NCBI RefSeq assembly: GCF_024220515.1
Contig: NZ_JAMXOT010000104.1
Span: 1-64,000 of the forward strand
From: Oscillatoria sp. HE19RPO
Lineage (GTDB): Bacteria; Cyanobacteriota; Cyanobacteriia; Cyanobacteriales; Laspinemataceae
Length of the DNA stretch: 64,000 bases
Direction: 5' to 3'
Under the pieces are notes generated by a model. The model saw only the letters and a list, made by a program, of their open reading frames with translations. It ran no database searches and was not told the DNA's origin. The position numbers and the translations under genes were made by a program. Positions 44,747-51,606 of this stretch are shown in pieces. Within the stretch, counting starts at the first letter, position 1. Every line of letters starts with the position of its first letter.

Positions 44747-45943
44747 CTATGAGATAGCCAGCATCTGCTCCAACACTGCCGCCAACTGTTGATACTGCTC
44801 AAAATTATTGTAAATCTGAGCCGAAATGCGGATGACCCGTTGGGGAGATTTCGGCCAAGGCATCACCTGCACTTCAATCTGATGGCGATCGAACAGTTGA
44901 TCATGTAATTCGTCAACGGATCCATCAGGAATTGGAATACAAGCCATTGATCCAATCATTTCTGAGGGGGCCGGGATTTCCACTCCCAGGATTTGGCAAA
45001 GCATCTGCCTTGCGGACAAAACAAGCTGATGGTTTCTTGACATTAATTCGGGCCACCCCCCAGGCAGGAGGGACCCCATAAACTGAATCGCCGCAGGGAC
45101 CGATAAATAAGCCGAGGGGTCCCCGGTTCCCATCCAATCAAATTCCAGTTGGAAGCGAGATTTATCGGTCCGAGGGGAATTGGCCCCATGACTGATGGTC
45201 AGGGGTCGAATTTGCTGCTGACGGCTGCTTTTAACGTACAAAAAAGCCGCCCCTTTTGGTGCAGATAACCATTTATGACAGTTGCCGCTATAGTAGGTCG
45301 CCCCAATTTCTGATAAATTTAGGGGTAGCATCCCGGGTGCGTGTGCGCCATCAATCAGAGTCTCGATCCCAAATTGGGAAAGCTGCTGAATGATTTCCTC
45401 AAGGGGAAAAATTAATCCGGTTTGGCTACTAATATGGTCTAAGAGAACGAGTTTGGTTTTTTCGCTGACCCTTGCCATCACTGCATCGACAATCTCCTGC
45501 TTGGAGGCGATGGGGAAGGGAACTGGGGCGACGACAATTCTGGCATCAGCGCGATCGGCGACGAATTCTAAGGCGTTGCGACTGGCGTTGTACTCATGGT
45601 CCGTGGTGAGTAACTCGTCTCCGGGGTTAAACCGCAGCGATCGCAGTACAGAATTGACCCCCGTGGTGGCATTGGGCACAAATACCAAGTCCCGTCCATC
45701 CACCCCAACAAATTGGGCTAACTGGTCCCGCGCTTGATCCAAAAGCGGCTCAAATTCGCGCACGAAAAACCGCACAGGTTCCTGTTCTAGCTTCTGCCTC
45801 ACCTGTTCCTGGGCTTTTAACACCGGGAAGGGACAGGCCCCAAAAGAACCGTGATTTAAAAAAGTAATTTGCGGGTCGAGGGACCAATAAGCGGAAAATT
45901 CGGACGGTCTCTGCCCTTCTAAATCCGTGTTGTTTAACATCAT
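44747..45943 (-). CDS. Class V aminotransferase (isopenicillin-N-epimerase-like)
   Basis: A 398-residue PLP enzyme of fold type I. The start is DPQITFLNHGSFGACPFPVL. FVPNATTGVNSVLRSL and IETLIDGAHAPGMLPL (cofactor Asp/His) follow, and the Schiff-base Lys is in GNCHKWLSAPKGAAFLYVK. Members include isopenicillin-N epimerases and cysteine desulfurase-like lyases, so the substrate cannot be told. It may begin at the second Met. It is upstream of tRNA-Asn, with no operon partner. Confidence 0.9.
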   Translation of the reverse strand: MMLNNTDLEGQRPSEFSAYWSLDPQITFLNHGSFGACPFPVLKAQEQVRQKLEQEPVRFFVREFEPLLDQARDQLAQFVGVDGRDLVFVPNATTGVNSVLRSLRFNPGDELLTTDHEYNASRNALEFVADRADARIVVAPVPFPIASKQEIVDAVMARVSEKTKLVLLDHISSQTGLIFPLEEIIQQLSQFGIETLIDGAHAPGMLPLNLSEIGATYYSGNCHKWLSAPKGAAFLYVKSSRQQQIRPLTISHGANSPRTDKSRFQLEFDWMGTGDPSAYLSVPAAIQFMGSLLPGGWPELMSRNHQLVLSARQMLCQILGVEIPAPSEMIGSMACIPIPDGSVDELHDQLFDRHQIEVQVMPWPKSPQRVIRISAQIYNNFEQYQQLAAVLEQMLAIS

Positions 45944-46028
45944 CTTGTCTATTTTTAAACCTTGAACATGAAAAGACTAGATTGAAATTCAATCTAATCT
46001 CTTCAATCCAAAGTCTAAAATTAATCAA

Positions 46029-46100
46029 CTCCCCGGGTAGGATTCGAACCTACGACCAATCGGTTAACAGCCGACCGCTCTACCACTGAGCTACCGAGGA
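46029..46100 (-). tRNA. tRNA-Asn(GTT)
   Basis: On the minus strand a 72-nt cloverleaf: acceptor TCCTCGG / CCGGGGA, D arm AGCTCAGTGGTAGAGC, anticodon loop CTGTTAA (anticodon GTT), and T arm GGTTCGAATCC. The discriminator is G and CCA is not encoded. Confidence 0.95.
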
Positions 46101-46270
46101 ACGTTTCGGGTTGCTTGGCTCACCGTTATTAATAATACACATACCTTTCTGGTTTTGGCAACCCCTTTTTCAAAAAATTTTTGAATTTTTTTTTGAAGGC
46201 TCGGATTGCTTCACAGGAGGGATAGGTGGCGATCGCCTGACACTCAGAAAAATCAAGGGTTTTGACTGTC

Positions 46271-46816
46271 CTACAAACCCCGTCGCAACTGAGCGAGTCG
46301 CTGTTGGGCTTCCGCATCCAGTCCCGAAACCAAAAACCGACTAGAGGGCTTGTTGCGGGTTTTCTGTTTACTCCGGCAGCGGCGTTCCGTCGCTTCGATC
46401 GCTTGGGCAAACTGTGGCGCTGACATCCATTCGGCCCCATATCCTAAAACCGTTTGCTGTTGAGCTCGGTCTGAAGTCGCCACAATTAAGCGGCGATTCA
46501 GGTTTCCCAAGTTTCGTCGAAAGGTGGCACAGATTTTTTCAATATAGGTGTCTGCGGTTTGCCCAAAATCGGTGTAGCAGACGGATAAACTTTTCGAGAT
46601 GACTTCGGTGTAGCTCGGCTCATGGCGAGAATGAGCATCAAAAACTACCAGCGTGTCTAATCCTTCAAAGGCGCTGTAGTTGATCAGCGACTCGATTAGT
46701 TCTCGGCGGGAGGCTTCTAACCCGTCAAAGTCTCGCTTGGTTTTGAGCTTCGACCATAGTCCTATGATGTTGTATCCATCCACGAGCAATAAAGGTCGCG
46801 CTGAGGAGCGTGGCAT
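46271..46816 (-). CDS. NYN-domain (YacP/Rae1-like) ribonuclease
   Basis: A 181-residue protein with the NYN/PIN-like fold: LLLVDGYNIIGLW (first acidic residue), LDTLVVFDAHSRHEP, VCYTDFGQTADTYIEKICA and LIVATSDRAQQQTVLGYGAEWMSA. Rae1/YacP-type enzymes cut mRNA on ribosomes in Bacillus and are conserved in plastids and cyanobacteria (family knowledge). Acidic residues for metal binding are present. It starts 171 bases from the tRNA and has no operon partner. Confidence 0.87.
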   Translation of the reverse strand: MPRSSARPLLLVDGYNIIGLWSKLKTKRDFDGLEASRRELIESLINYSAFEGLDTLVVFDAHSRHEPSYTEVISKSLSVCYTDFGQTADTYIEKICATFRRNLGNLNRRLIVATSDRAQQQTVLGYGAEWMSAPQFAQAIEATERRCRSKQKTRNKPSSRFLVSGLDAEAQQRLAQLRRGL

Positions 46817-46967
46817 GGCTTTTATTTACATTTGTTTACAATTTACTCAGAATCAGACTAGGCGCTTTGCATTATATCATTTTTTATGATAATAAAAACT
46901 TAAATTTAGTTTAAAAATTCTAAACTAAACTTCCGCCAAGCATAACGATATCTTTATAAAGGTGAAA

Positions 46968-47001
46968 GGGCCGCGACTACAGCAAATAGCAGTCGCAGCC
47001 C
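46968..47001 (-). terminator. Hairpin after the ECF ATPase gene
   Basis: On the minus strand GGGCTGCGACT pairs with AGTCGCGGCCC (46968-47001) with a one-base mismatch, followed by TTTCACCTTTATAAAG, only weakly U-rich. It is near the stop codon at 47008. Confidence 0.5.
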
Positions 47002-47007
47002 TGGGAA

Positions 47008-47706
47008 TCACTCTAAATCCTCAGATTCCATCAATCGTTGGATCAGGGGCTGCGGATTTCCCGAATCGACCATCCGCCCCCGCTCCAGTAGGAAAGCCCC
47101 ATCGCAATAGGCTAATTCCTCAAAACGATGGGTGACCCAGAGTGCCGTTAAACCTCGGCTTTTCACCAACCGCTGGACTTGAGCTACCAAGTCTAACTGA
47201 CTGTCGGGGTCCAGTAAAGCGGTGGGCTCATCTAATAACAGAACCTCGCAATGGCGGGCGATCGCCCCGGCAATGGCAACCCGCTGCTTTTGACCTCCAC
47301 TCAGAGCATAGATCGGACGGCGTTGCAGGGCGAGTAAGTTGACCGCTGTTAGGGCCTCTTCCACCCGATGCCGAGTTTGAGCCAGGGTGAGATTTTCCTC
47401 CACTAATCCAAACGCGACATCGGCACCGACAGTCGGCATCACTAACTGATGATCTGGGTTTTGGAATACAAACCCCACCGGACGAGAAATGGCAATTTGA
47501 CCGTCTTTAGGGGTAAGCAAACCCGCCAGTAGCCGGAGTAACGTGGATTTTCCACTGCCATTAGTCCCCAAGAGCATCCAAAATTCGCCCTGGGGAACGG
47601 CCAAGGAGCAGGATTTTAACACCTCTGCTCCCGAGGGCCAGTTAAAGCAGAGGTCCTGCACGACGATCGCATTCGGGCGATCGTCACTAGGAGACTGGGG
47701 GTTCAT
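47008..47706 (-). CDS. ABC transporter ATPase, ECF/CbiO type
   Basis: A 232-residue ATPase: Walker A LGTNGSGKSTLLRLLAG, Q-loop VGFVFQNPDHQLV, signature ALSGGQKQRVAIAGA, Walker B EVLLLDEPTALLDP and the switch His in LWVTHRFEEL. The QNPDHQ loop is typical of energy-coupling-factor (cobalt/nickel/vitamin) importers. No EcfT or S component is in the window, so it must work with partners elsewhere. It overlaps the UPF0367 gene by 4 bases (ATGA), so the two are coupled. Confidence 0.9.
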   Translation of the reverse strand: MNPQSPSDDRPNAIVVQDLCFNWPSGAEVLKSCSLAVPQGEFWMLLGTNGSGKSTLLRLLAGLLTPKDGQIAISRPVGFVFQNPDHQLVMPTVGADVAFGLVEENLTLAQTRHRVEEALTAVNLLALQRRPIYALSGGQKQRVAIAGAIARHCEVLLLDEPTALLDPDSQLDLVAQVQRLVKSRGLTALWVTHRFEELAYCDGAFLLERGRMVDSGNPQPLIQRLMESEDLE

Positions 47707-47981
47707 TGACTCAGGGATTCCACCAAAGAGGCAAATCCAGGCGCTTTGCCTGCCGCTGCTGCCCCAGACTTTTCAGAGATTTGCACCGCTGAGATCTGAT
47801 TAATAAAGACGGCGATTTTTTTCTCAGGCATCTTCTCGCAGGTGAGTTCCAAAATCTCAGAACTCCCTGAGCGCATCGATCCCACTACCTCCTGGTAGAG
47901 GGCCTGGGCATCTTCTAGGGTCTTCCGTTGTACCGATAGAGGTAAAGGAGTGTTTTTCAGGGTTAAGTCAATCGTAAACAT
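47703..47981 (-). CDS. UPF0367 family protein
   Basis: A 92-residue protein: MFTIDLTLKNTPLPLSVQRK, then DAQALYQEVVGSMRSGSSEILELTCEKMPEKKIAVFINQISAVQISEK. The pattern matches the conserved cyanobacterial UPF0367 family; its function is unknown. The start ATG 47981 gives the family length; 47993 is an alternative. Its stop overlaps the start of the ECF ATPase gene. Confidence 0.85.
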   Translation of the reverse strand: MFTIDLTLKNTPLPLSVQRKTLEDAQALYQEVVGSMRSGSSEILELTCEKMPEKKIAVFINQISAVQISEKSGAAAAGKAPGFASLVESLSQ

Positions 47982-48071
47982 GATTTGTGGCAAAGTTCAT
48001 TGGACCGCACCTTTCTAGTATCCCAAAATCTCAGCATTCCGGGGATGTCTGGAAATGAACCACCCCGATTT

Positions 48072-48193
48072 ATACGGAATCCGGTTGTCAAGGTCTATAA
48101 AAACCCGCAGGCTCAAGGCTGGGGCGTTTGCGGACAAAGCCTGCCTACGCAGGCTACTCCATAAAAACGACTTTTCATACCCGGATTTGGTAT
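48072..48193 (+). repeat. Family A element
   Basis: It begins ATACGGAATCCGGTTG and ends CCGGATTTGGTATT, with AAAAACCCGCAGGCTCAAGG and the hairpin GCCTGCCTACGCAGGC inside. It is followed directly by a family B start at ~48192, so the two families are nested or adjoining. The 47982-48071 stretch holds only the UPF0367 upstream region. Confidence 0.8.
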
Positions 48194-48257
48194 TAGGGTA
48201 TTCCAACAAATAAATCCTCCTTGCTTTGATGCGATCGCACCTAACAAGACTCTATTT

Positions 48258-48471
48258 AGGGAACTCCAAAAAATAAAATCTCCAAAACCTTCGTTCGTAG
48301 ATCAACAGAGTAGCCCCGTCAATGTAGGGGCGCAATGCTTGCGCCCCTACATGAACGTTTGGAGGATTTATATTTTGCAATCCCCTTAGCCCGCGCAGGC
48401 GGGCTTCGTCCGTGTAGCCCCAGGCTTCAGCCTGTGGGTTTTTTGGACATTTTATTTTTTGGAGTTCCCTT
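48258..48471. mobile_element. Family B MITE-like element with perfect ends
   Basis: The ends AGGGAACTCCAAAAAATAAA (left, from 48258) are mirrored exactly at 48450-48471. Inside are the hairpin ATGTAGGGGCGCAA / TTGCGCCCCTACAT (~48323-48353) and AGCCCGCGCAGGCGGGCT. A second, partial B start precedes it (~48192-48256). No ORF is credible; the element lies upstream of psbD and ends ~340 bases before its ATG. Confidence 0.78.
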
Positions 48472-48650
48472 AGAGGCGATCGCACTCCGACTCCCGACCC
48501 GTTTTCTGCTCCCTGTGGCCCTCCCCACCCCTCAACCCGAGGCATCGATTTCCTCGAAACCATCCCCCAATCGAGACAAATTTTCGGGCAGTCCCACCCC
48601 CACCGCCACTGCCCTTCACTCAGTTTTCAGAAAATTTTTAGATTAGGGGG

Positions 48651-48680
48651 TTTAAAATTTTTCAGGTTTCCCCCTATAAT
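48651..48680 (+). promoter_or_regulatory. Candidate psbD promoter
   Basis: TTTAAA at 48651-48656 and TATAAT at 48675-48680 are 18 bases apart, resembling a sigma-70 promoter. It would give a ~125-base 5' UTR before psbD. Confidence 0.55.
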
Positions 48681-48811
48681 GAGAAACATAGTAAAGAAAC
48701 GTAAACTCTTGAGCTGCAATCGCCCATTTTCTGCTATAGCAGGCAGAACCCTTGGGTGAAAACGCTCAGAAAGAGTTAAGCGTAGTCATATTTATTTGGA
48801 GATTTTGCGTT

Positions 48812-49870
48812 ATGACGATTGCAGTCGGACGCGCACAGGCAGAGCGAGGATGGTTTGACGTCCTCGACGACTGGCTAAAACGCGATCGCTTCGTCTTTAT
48901 CGGTTGGTCTGGCCTATTACTCTTCCCCTGCGCCTACCTCGCAGTGGGAGGCTGGCTGACCGGCACCACCTTCGTCACCTCTTGGTACACCCACGGATTA
49001 GCTTCCTCCTATTTAGAAGGTTGCAACTTCCTCACCGTAGCCGTTTCAACTCCCCCGAACAGTCTGGGACATTCCCTCCTGTTCCTCTGGGGTCCTGAAG
49101 CCCAAGGAGACTTCACCCGGTGGTGTCAACTCGGCGGTCTCTGGACCTTCGTCGCCCTGCATGGGGCCTTTGGTCTGATTGGCTTCTGCCTGCGTCAGTT
49201 GGAAATTGCCCGCCTGCTAGGGATTCGTCCTTACAACGGACTCGCCTTTACCGGACCCATTGCGGTGTTCGTCAGCGTGTTCTTGATGTACCCCTTGGGT
49301 CAATCAGGCTGGTTCTTTGCTCCTAGCTTTGGCGTCGCAGCAATTTTCCGATTCCTACTTTTCTTCCAAGGGTTCCATAACTGGACCCTCAACCCCTTCC
49401 ACATGATGGGAGTGGCCGGTATCCTGGGCGGTGCACTGCTGTGCGCCATTCATGGAGCCACCGTGGAAAACACCTTGTTTGAAGATGGTGAAGGTTCCAA
49501 CACCTTCCGCGCCTTTGAACCCACTCAGGCGGAAGAAACCTACTCGATGGTGACCGCTAACCGTTTCTGGTCCCAAATTTTTGGGGTCGCTTTCTCCAAC
49601 AAGCGCTGGTTACACTTCTTTATGTTGTTCGTACCAGTAACTGGCTTGTGGATGAGCGCGATCGGGGTCGTTGGCTTAGGTTTAAACCTGCGTGCTTATG
49701 ACTTCGTGTCTCAAGAACTGCGGGCTGCGGAAGACCCTGAATTTGAAACCTTCTACACGAAGAATATTCTTCTGAACGAAGGGATTCGGGCTTGGATGGC
49801 TCCGGTTGACCAGCCTCACGAAAACTTCGAGTTCCCTGAAGAAGTTCTACCTCGCGGTAACGCTCTGTAG
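48812..49870 (+). CDS. psbD: Photosystem II D2 protein
   Basis: A 352-residue protein of standard length, opening [20 protein letters not shown] and ending [10 protein letters not shown]. It binds the reaction-centre chlorophyll, pheophytin, QA and non-heme iron; the conserved [23 protein letters not shown] and [10 protein letters not shown] are intact. I chose ATG 48812 because TTTGGAG lies just upstream and it fits all D2 starts. There is no psbC behind it: a strong terminator follows at 49912. In many cyanobacteria one psbD is cotranscribed with psbC and a second copy is monocistronic, so this is probably the monocistronic copy (inference). Confidence 0.97.
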   Translation: MTIAVGRAQAERGWFDVLDDWLKRDRFVFIGWSGLLLFPCAYLAVGGWLTGTTFVTSWYTHGLASSYLEGCNFLTVAVSTPPNSLGHSLLFLWGPEAQGDFTRWCQLGGLWTFVALHGAFGLIGFCLRQLEIARLLGIRPYNGLAFTGPIAVFVSVFLMYPLGQSGWFFAPSFGVAAIFRFLLFFQGFHNWTLNPFHMMGVAGILGGALLCAIHGATVENTLFEDGEGSNTFRAFEPTQAEETYSMVTANRFWSQIFGVAFSNKRWLHFFMLFVPVTGLWMSAIGVVGLGLNLRAYDFVSQELRAAEDPEFETFYTKNILLNEGIRAWMAPVDQPHENFEFPEEVLPRGNAL

Positions 49871-49911
49871 AAATTTCCTGAACTCACCCGAGTTTTTAGG
49901 TTGATTTAGTC

Positions 49912-49943
49912 AAAACCCCTACCGAATGGTAGGGGTTTTGTGT
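49912..49943 (+). terminator. psbD terminator
   Basis: AAAACCCCTACC and GGTAGGGGTTTT form a perfect 12-bp stem with a GAAT loop, followed by GTGTT. It begins 42 bases after the psbD stop. Confidence 0.85.
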
Positions 49944-50139
49944 TAAAAAGCAGGGGTCACTTCCCCTGGACTTCTTCATCCAGGCGTTTCCGCCGAGTTT
50001 GGACGCCCCACACTTGCGGAAAAAAATTAGCCAGATAAAAAACAGCAGGGTTGGGAAATTTTCAATTTCCTGTGTTATGCTAGGTGACATAAAGCTTATA
50101 GAAATAAAACCCGCTTAGGGTAAACAGGAGGTGATGCCT

Positions 50140-50211
50140 ATGCCAGATAGTAGTAAACGCATGGGTCATCAGATTGGAGTAAATCGGCTGTGGGCCGGGG
50201 CTGTTCTCTAA
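50140..50211 (+). CDS. 23-residue ORF with strong ribosome site, doubtful
   Basis: AGGAGGTG (50126-50133) lies just before ATG codons at 50134 and 50140. The ORF is MPDSSKRMGHQIGVNRLWAG plus three residues, and stops at the start of a highly folded RNA region. It may be a leader peptide or a coincidence. No homologue is recognised. Confidence 0.35.
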   Translation: MPDSSKRMGHQIGVNRLWAGAVL

Positions 50212-50377
50212 CAACTCGCTTTAGTCCCTTTGGGATTAAAGAAAATCCTTGAGAACTAGGCTGGTTGGGAGTTCCTCCCGGCAGTCAGATTCCAATCTGA
50301 AGACCAACTAGACCGCTTTCACCCTCAGCGTCATAGTGAAAACTAAGCGCACCCGGTGAGAGCGGATAGTTTTTTTT
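50203..50377 (+). ncRNA. Highly structured RNA of unknown class
   Basis: A succession of stems is visible: GTTCTC (50203) / GAGAAC (50251); TTTAGTCCC / GGGATTAAA (50220-50228, 50232-50240); CTGGTTGG (50261) / CCAACTAG (50304); CAGAT / ATCTG (50286-50298); and an 11-bp stem CCGCTTTCACC (50313) / GGTGAGAGCGG (50355), one wobble, followed by eight T at 50370-50377. GGGAG/CTCCC near 50267 competes with the third stem. This suggests a free or leader RNA with a terminator end. It does not match tmRNA, 6S, RNase P, cobalamin or glutamine riboswitch patterns that I remember. The rest of the gap 49944-50125 shows a weak TTGGGA/TATGCT promoter near 50051-50082. Confidence 0.6.
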
Positions 50378-50504
50378 AAGCCCGTGTTAAATCTTTTCGG
50401 CAATTTATAGAGAAAAATACTGGGGGGAGCGCAAACCCGAGTCCGGGAAAAAATTCGCTTAACCCTCTTATGATTGAATTATTGAAGTCAACAGGGAGAA
50501 TCAG

Positions 50505-50786
50505 ATGGCTCAGTTGTTAACAGAAACAGAAATTCAGGATCGGTTGATTCAACTTGGGGGATGGACCCGAGAGGGAAAAATCTTGCAGTGTGAAAGAAAA
50601 TTCAAAGATTTTATCGAGGCGATCGCCTTTGTCAATCAATTAGTTGACCCCGCCGAAACCGCCGGACATCACCCAGACCTGGAAATTTCTTATAATAAAG
50701 TCACCATTAGCTTAACGACTCATGATGCTGGGGGCTTAACCGAAAAAGACTTTCAGATGGCCCAGACTATCTCCGAGTTGAAATGA
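50505..50786 (+). CDS. Pterin-4a-carbinolamine dehydratase
   Basis: A 93-residue DCoH/PhhB-family protein: the active site block is AETAGHHPDLEISYNKVTISLTTHDAGGLT, with adjacent His residues and the THD...GLT motif. It dehydrates 4a-hydroxytetrahydrobiopterin; in cyanobacteria it may also assist molybdopterin or other pterin systems. AGGGAG lies ~6 bases before the ATG. No aromatic amino acid hydroxylase is nearby, so the pterin source is unclear. Confidence 0.9.
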   Translation: MAQLLTETEIQDRLIQLGGWTREGKILQCERKFKDFIEAIAFVNQLVDPAETAGHHPDLEISYNKVTISLTTHDAGGLTEKDFQMAQTISELK

Positions 50787-50988
50787 GTTACCCTCCCTGA
50801 CAGAGTGGGTGGAGACGGATTAAATTCTCCTAACAAAATTTTTGTGATAAACTGTGCCAATCAGTAAACTACAGATGTAGCATCAGCGCACTCTGGAGTT
50901 GTTCTAAGTAGGAGGAACGAATTGATGGGACTTTCGACTCCGTAGGGCCTTGCTTTGGGAGCCAAAATAGGTCCATCATTTAGGAGAC

Positions 50989-51132
50989 ATGAATTTGAAA
51001 CAATCAAAAGGAAGGTCTCAACTCAGGGAAAATGTTTCTGGCAAAACCAGGAGCGGTCCCCCCTCCAAAAAGAGGGTCCTTTTTTTGGGAGTTTCCCCAA
51101 GTAACCGGCTGACCTATAACCTCGAACTCTAG
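50989..51132 (+). CDS. Basic 47-residue ORF, doubtful
   Basis: MNLKQSKGRSQLRENVSGKT then RSGPPSKKRVLFLGV; AGGAG lies 4 bases before the ATG. The high Lys/Arg content and a good ribosome site argue for translation. Against it, a terminator-like hairpin lies inside the ORF, and no homologue is recognised. Confidence 0.25.
   Translation: MNLKQSKGRSQLRENVSGKTRSGPPSKKRVLFLGVSPSNRLTYNLEL
51060..51079 (+). terminator. Short hairpin with T-run
   Basis: CCCTC / GAGGG with a CAAAAA loop is followed by TCCTTTTTTT. The stem is only 5-6 bp, so it may be weak. Confidence 0.5.
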
Positions 51133-51323
51133 GTGCTAACCCCCGATCAAGGTCAACAGCGATCGCCATTGAATGGGTTGGAAGCTTATGGGAAATGGGA
51201 TTGATTCTCCCATCTGGATCTCCTGAATGTACGGGACCCCACTCCACCAAGTCTGGAACCTTAGTCCAGCAGTCCCTTCTTGATAGTCTCGGGTTTGAAT
51301 AGGCTGATATTCTTTAAGGCCAA

Positions 51324-51341
51324 TTGACAAAGCTTTGTCAA
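51324..51341. promoter_or_regulatory. 18-bp perfect palindrome upstream of the HD-GYP gene
   Basis: TTGACAAAGCTTTGTCAA is exactly palindromic and begins with a consensus -35 hexamer, TTGACA. It lies ~270 bases before the HD-GYP start. It could be an operator over a promoter. Confidence 0.5.
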
Positions 51342-51528
51342 AGTGCCTCTAAAGGCTGAAGACAAATACCAATACCCGGGGGATTGCAATTGCGGTTACT
51401 TTATGATAGGGAAATCTGATTGTCCTGGCCTGTCACTCATGGGCTGTTAGGTAGAGTTAACCATTCAAATCGTGCTTGTTTAACCGGGCTACGGCGATAA
51501 AGCCTTAGAGTTAACGCAGGAGTCTCAC

Positions 51529-51606
51529 ATGATTGAAATTGTTTCCACAGGTAGACCGTTATTGTTAAGGGCCTCTCGATCGCCGAATAAGATTGACGGA
51601 GAATAA
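51529..51606 (+). CDS. 25-residue leader ORF overlapping the HD-GYP start
   Basis: AGGAG 6 bases upstream of ATG 51529 gives MIEIVSTGRPLLLRASRSPN plus KIDGE, and the stop at 51604 overlaps the HD-GYP start (TTG 51593). Either the tiny ORF couples translation, or the true gene starts here and carries a frameshift (+1) near 51593. Confidence 0.35.
   Translation: MIEIVSTGRPLLLRASRSPNKIDGE

Larger units (their letters stand above)
50787..51592. other. Gene-poor region with small ORFs and a terminator
   Basis: The 806-base gap has an AGGAGG-type site (50910) before a six-codon ORF (ATG 50925, stop 50945), and a second well-spaced site before a 47-residue basic ORF (ATG 50989). A terminator-like hairpin is at ~51061-51079, and a palindrome is at 51324. 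No recognised gene. The tiny ORF/terminator layout resembles a leader or attenuator. Confidence 0.45.

Noticed and set aside
45750-46028. 92-residue minus-strand ORF next to tRNA-Asn
   Set aside because: It overlaps the aminotransferase start region and directly abuts the tRNA; the codon pattern is not gene-like.
50203-50377. tmRNA, 6S RNA, RNase P RNA or glutamine riboswitch
   Set aside because: No tRNA-like ends with a TTCGA arm, no RNase P core, and none of the conserved glnA-type motif. Left as unidentified.
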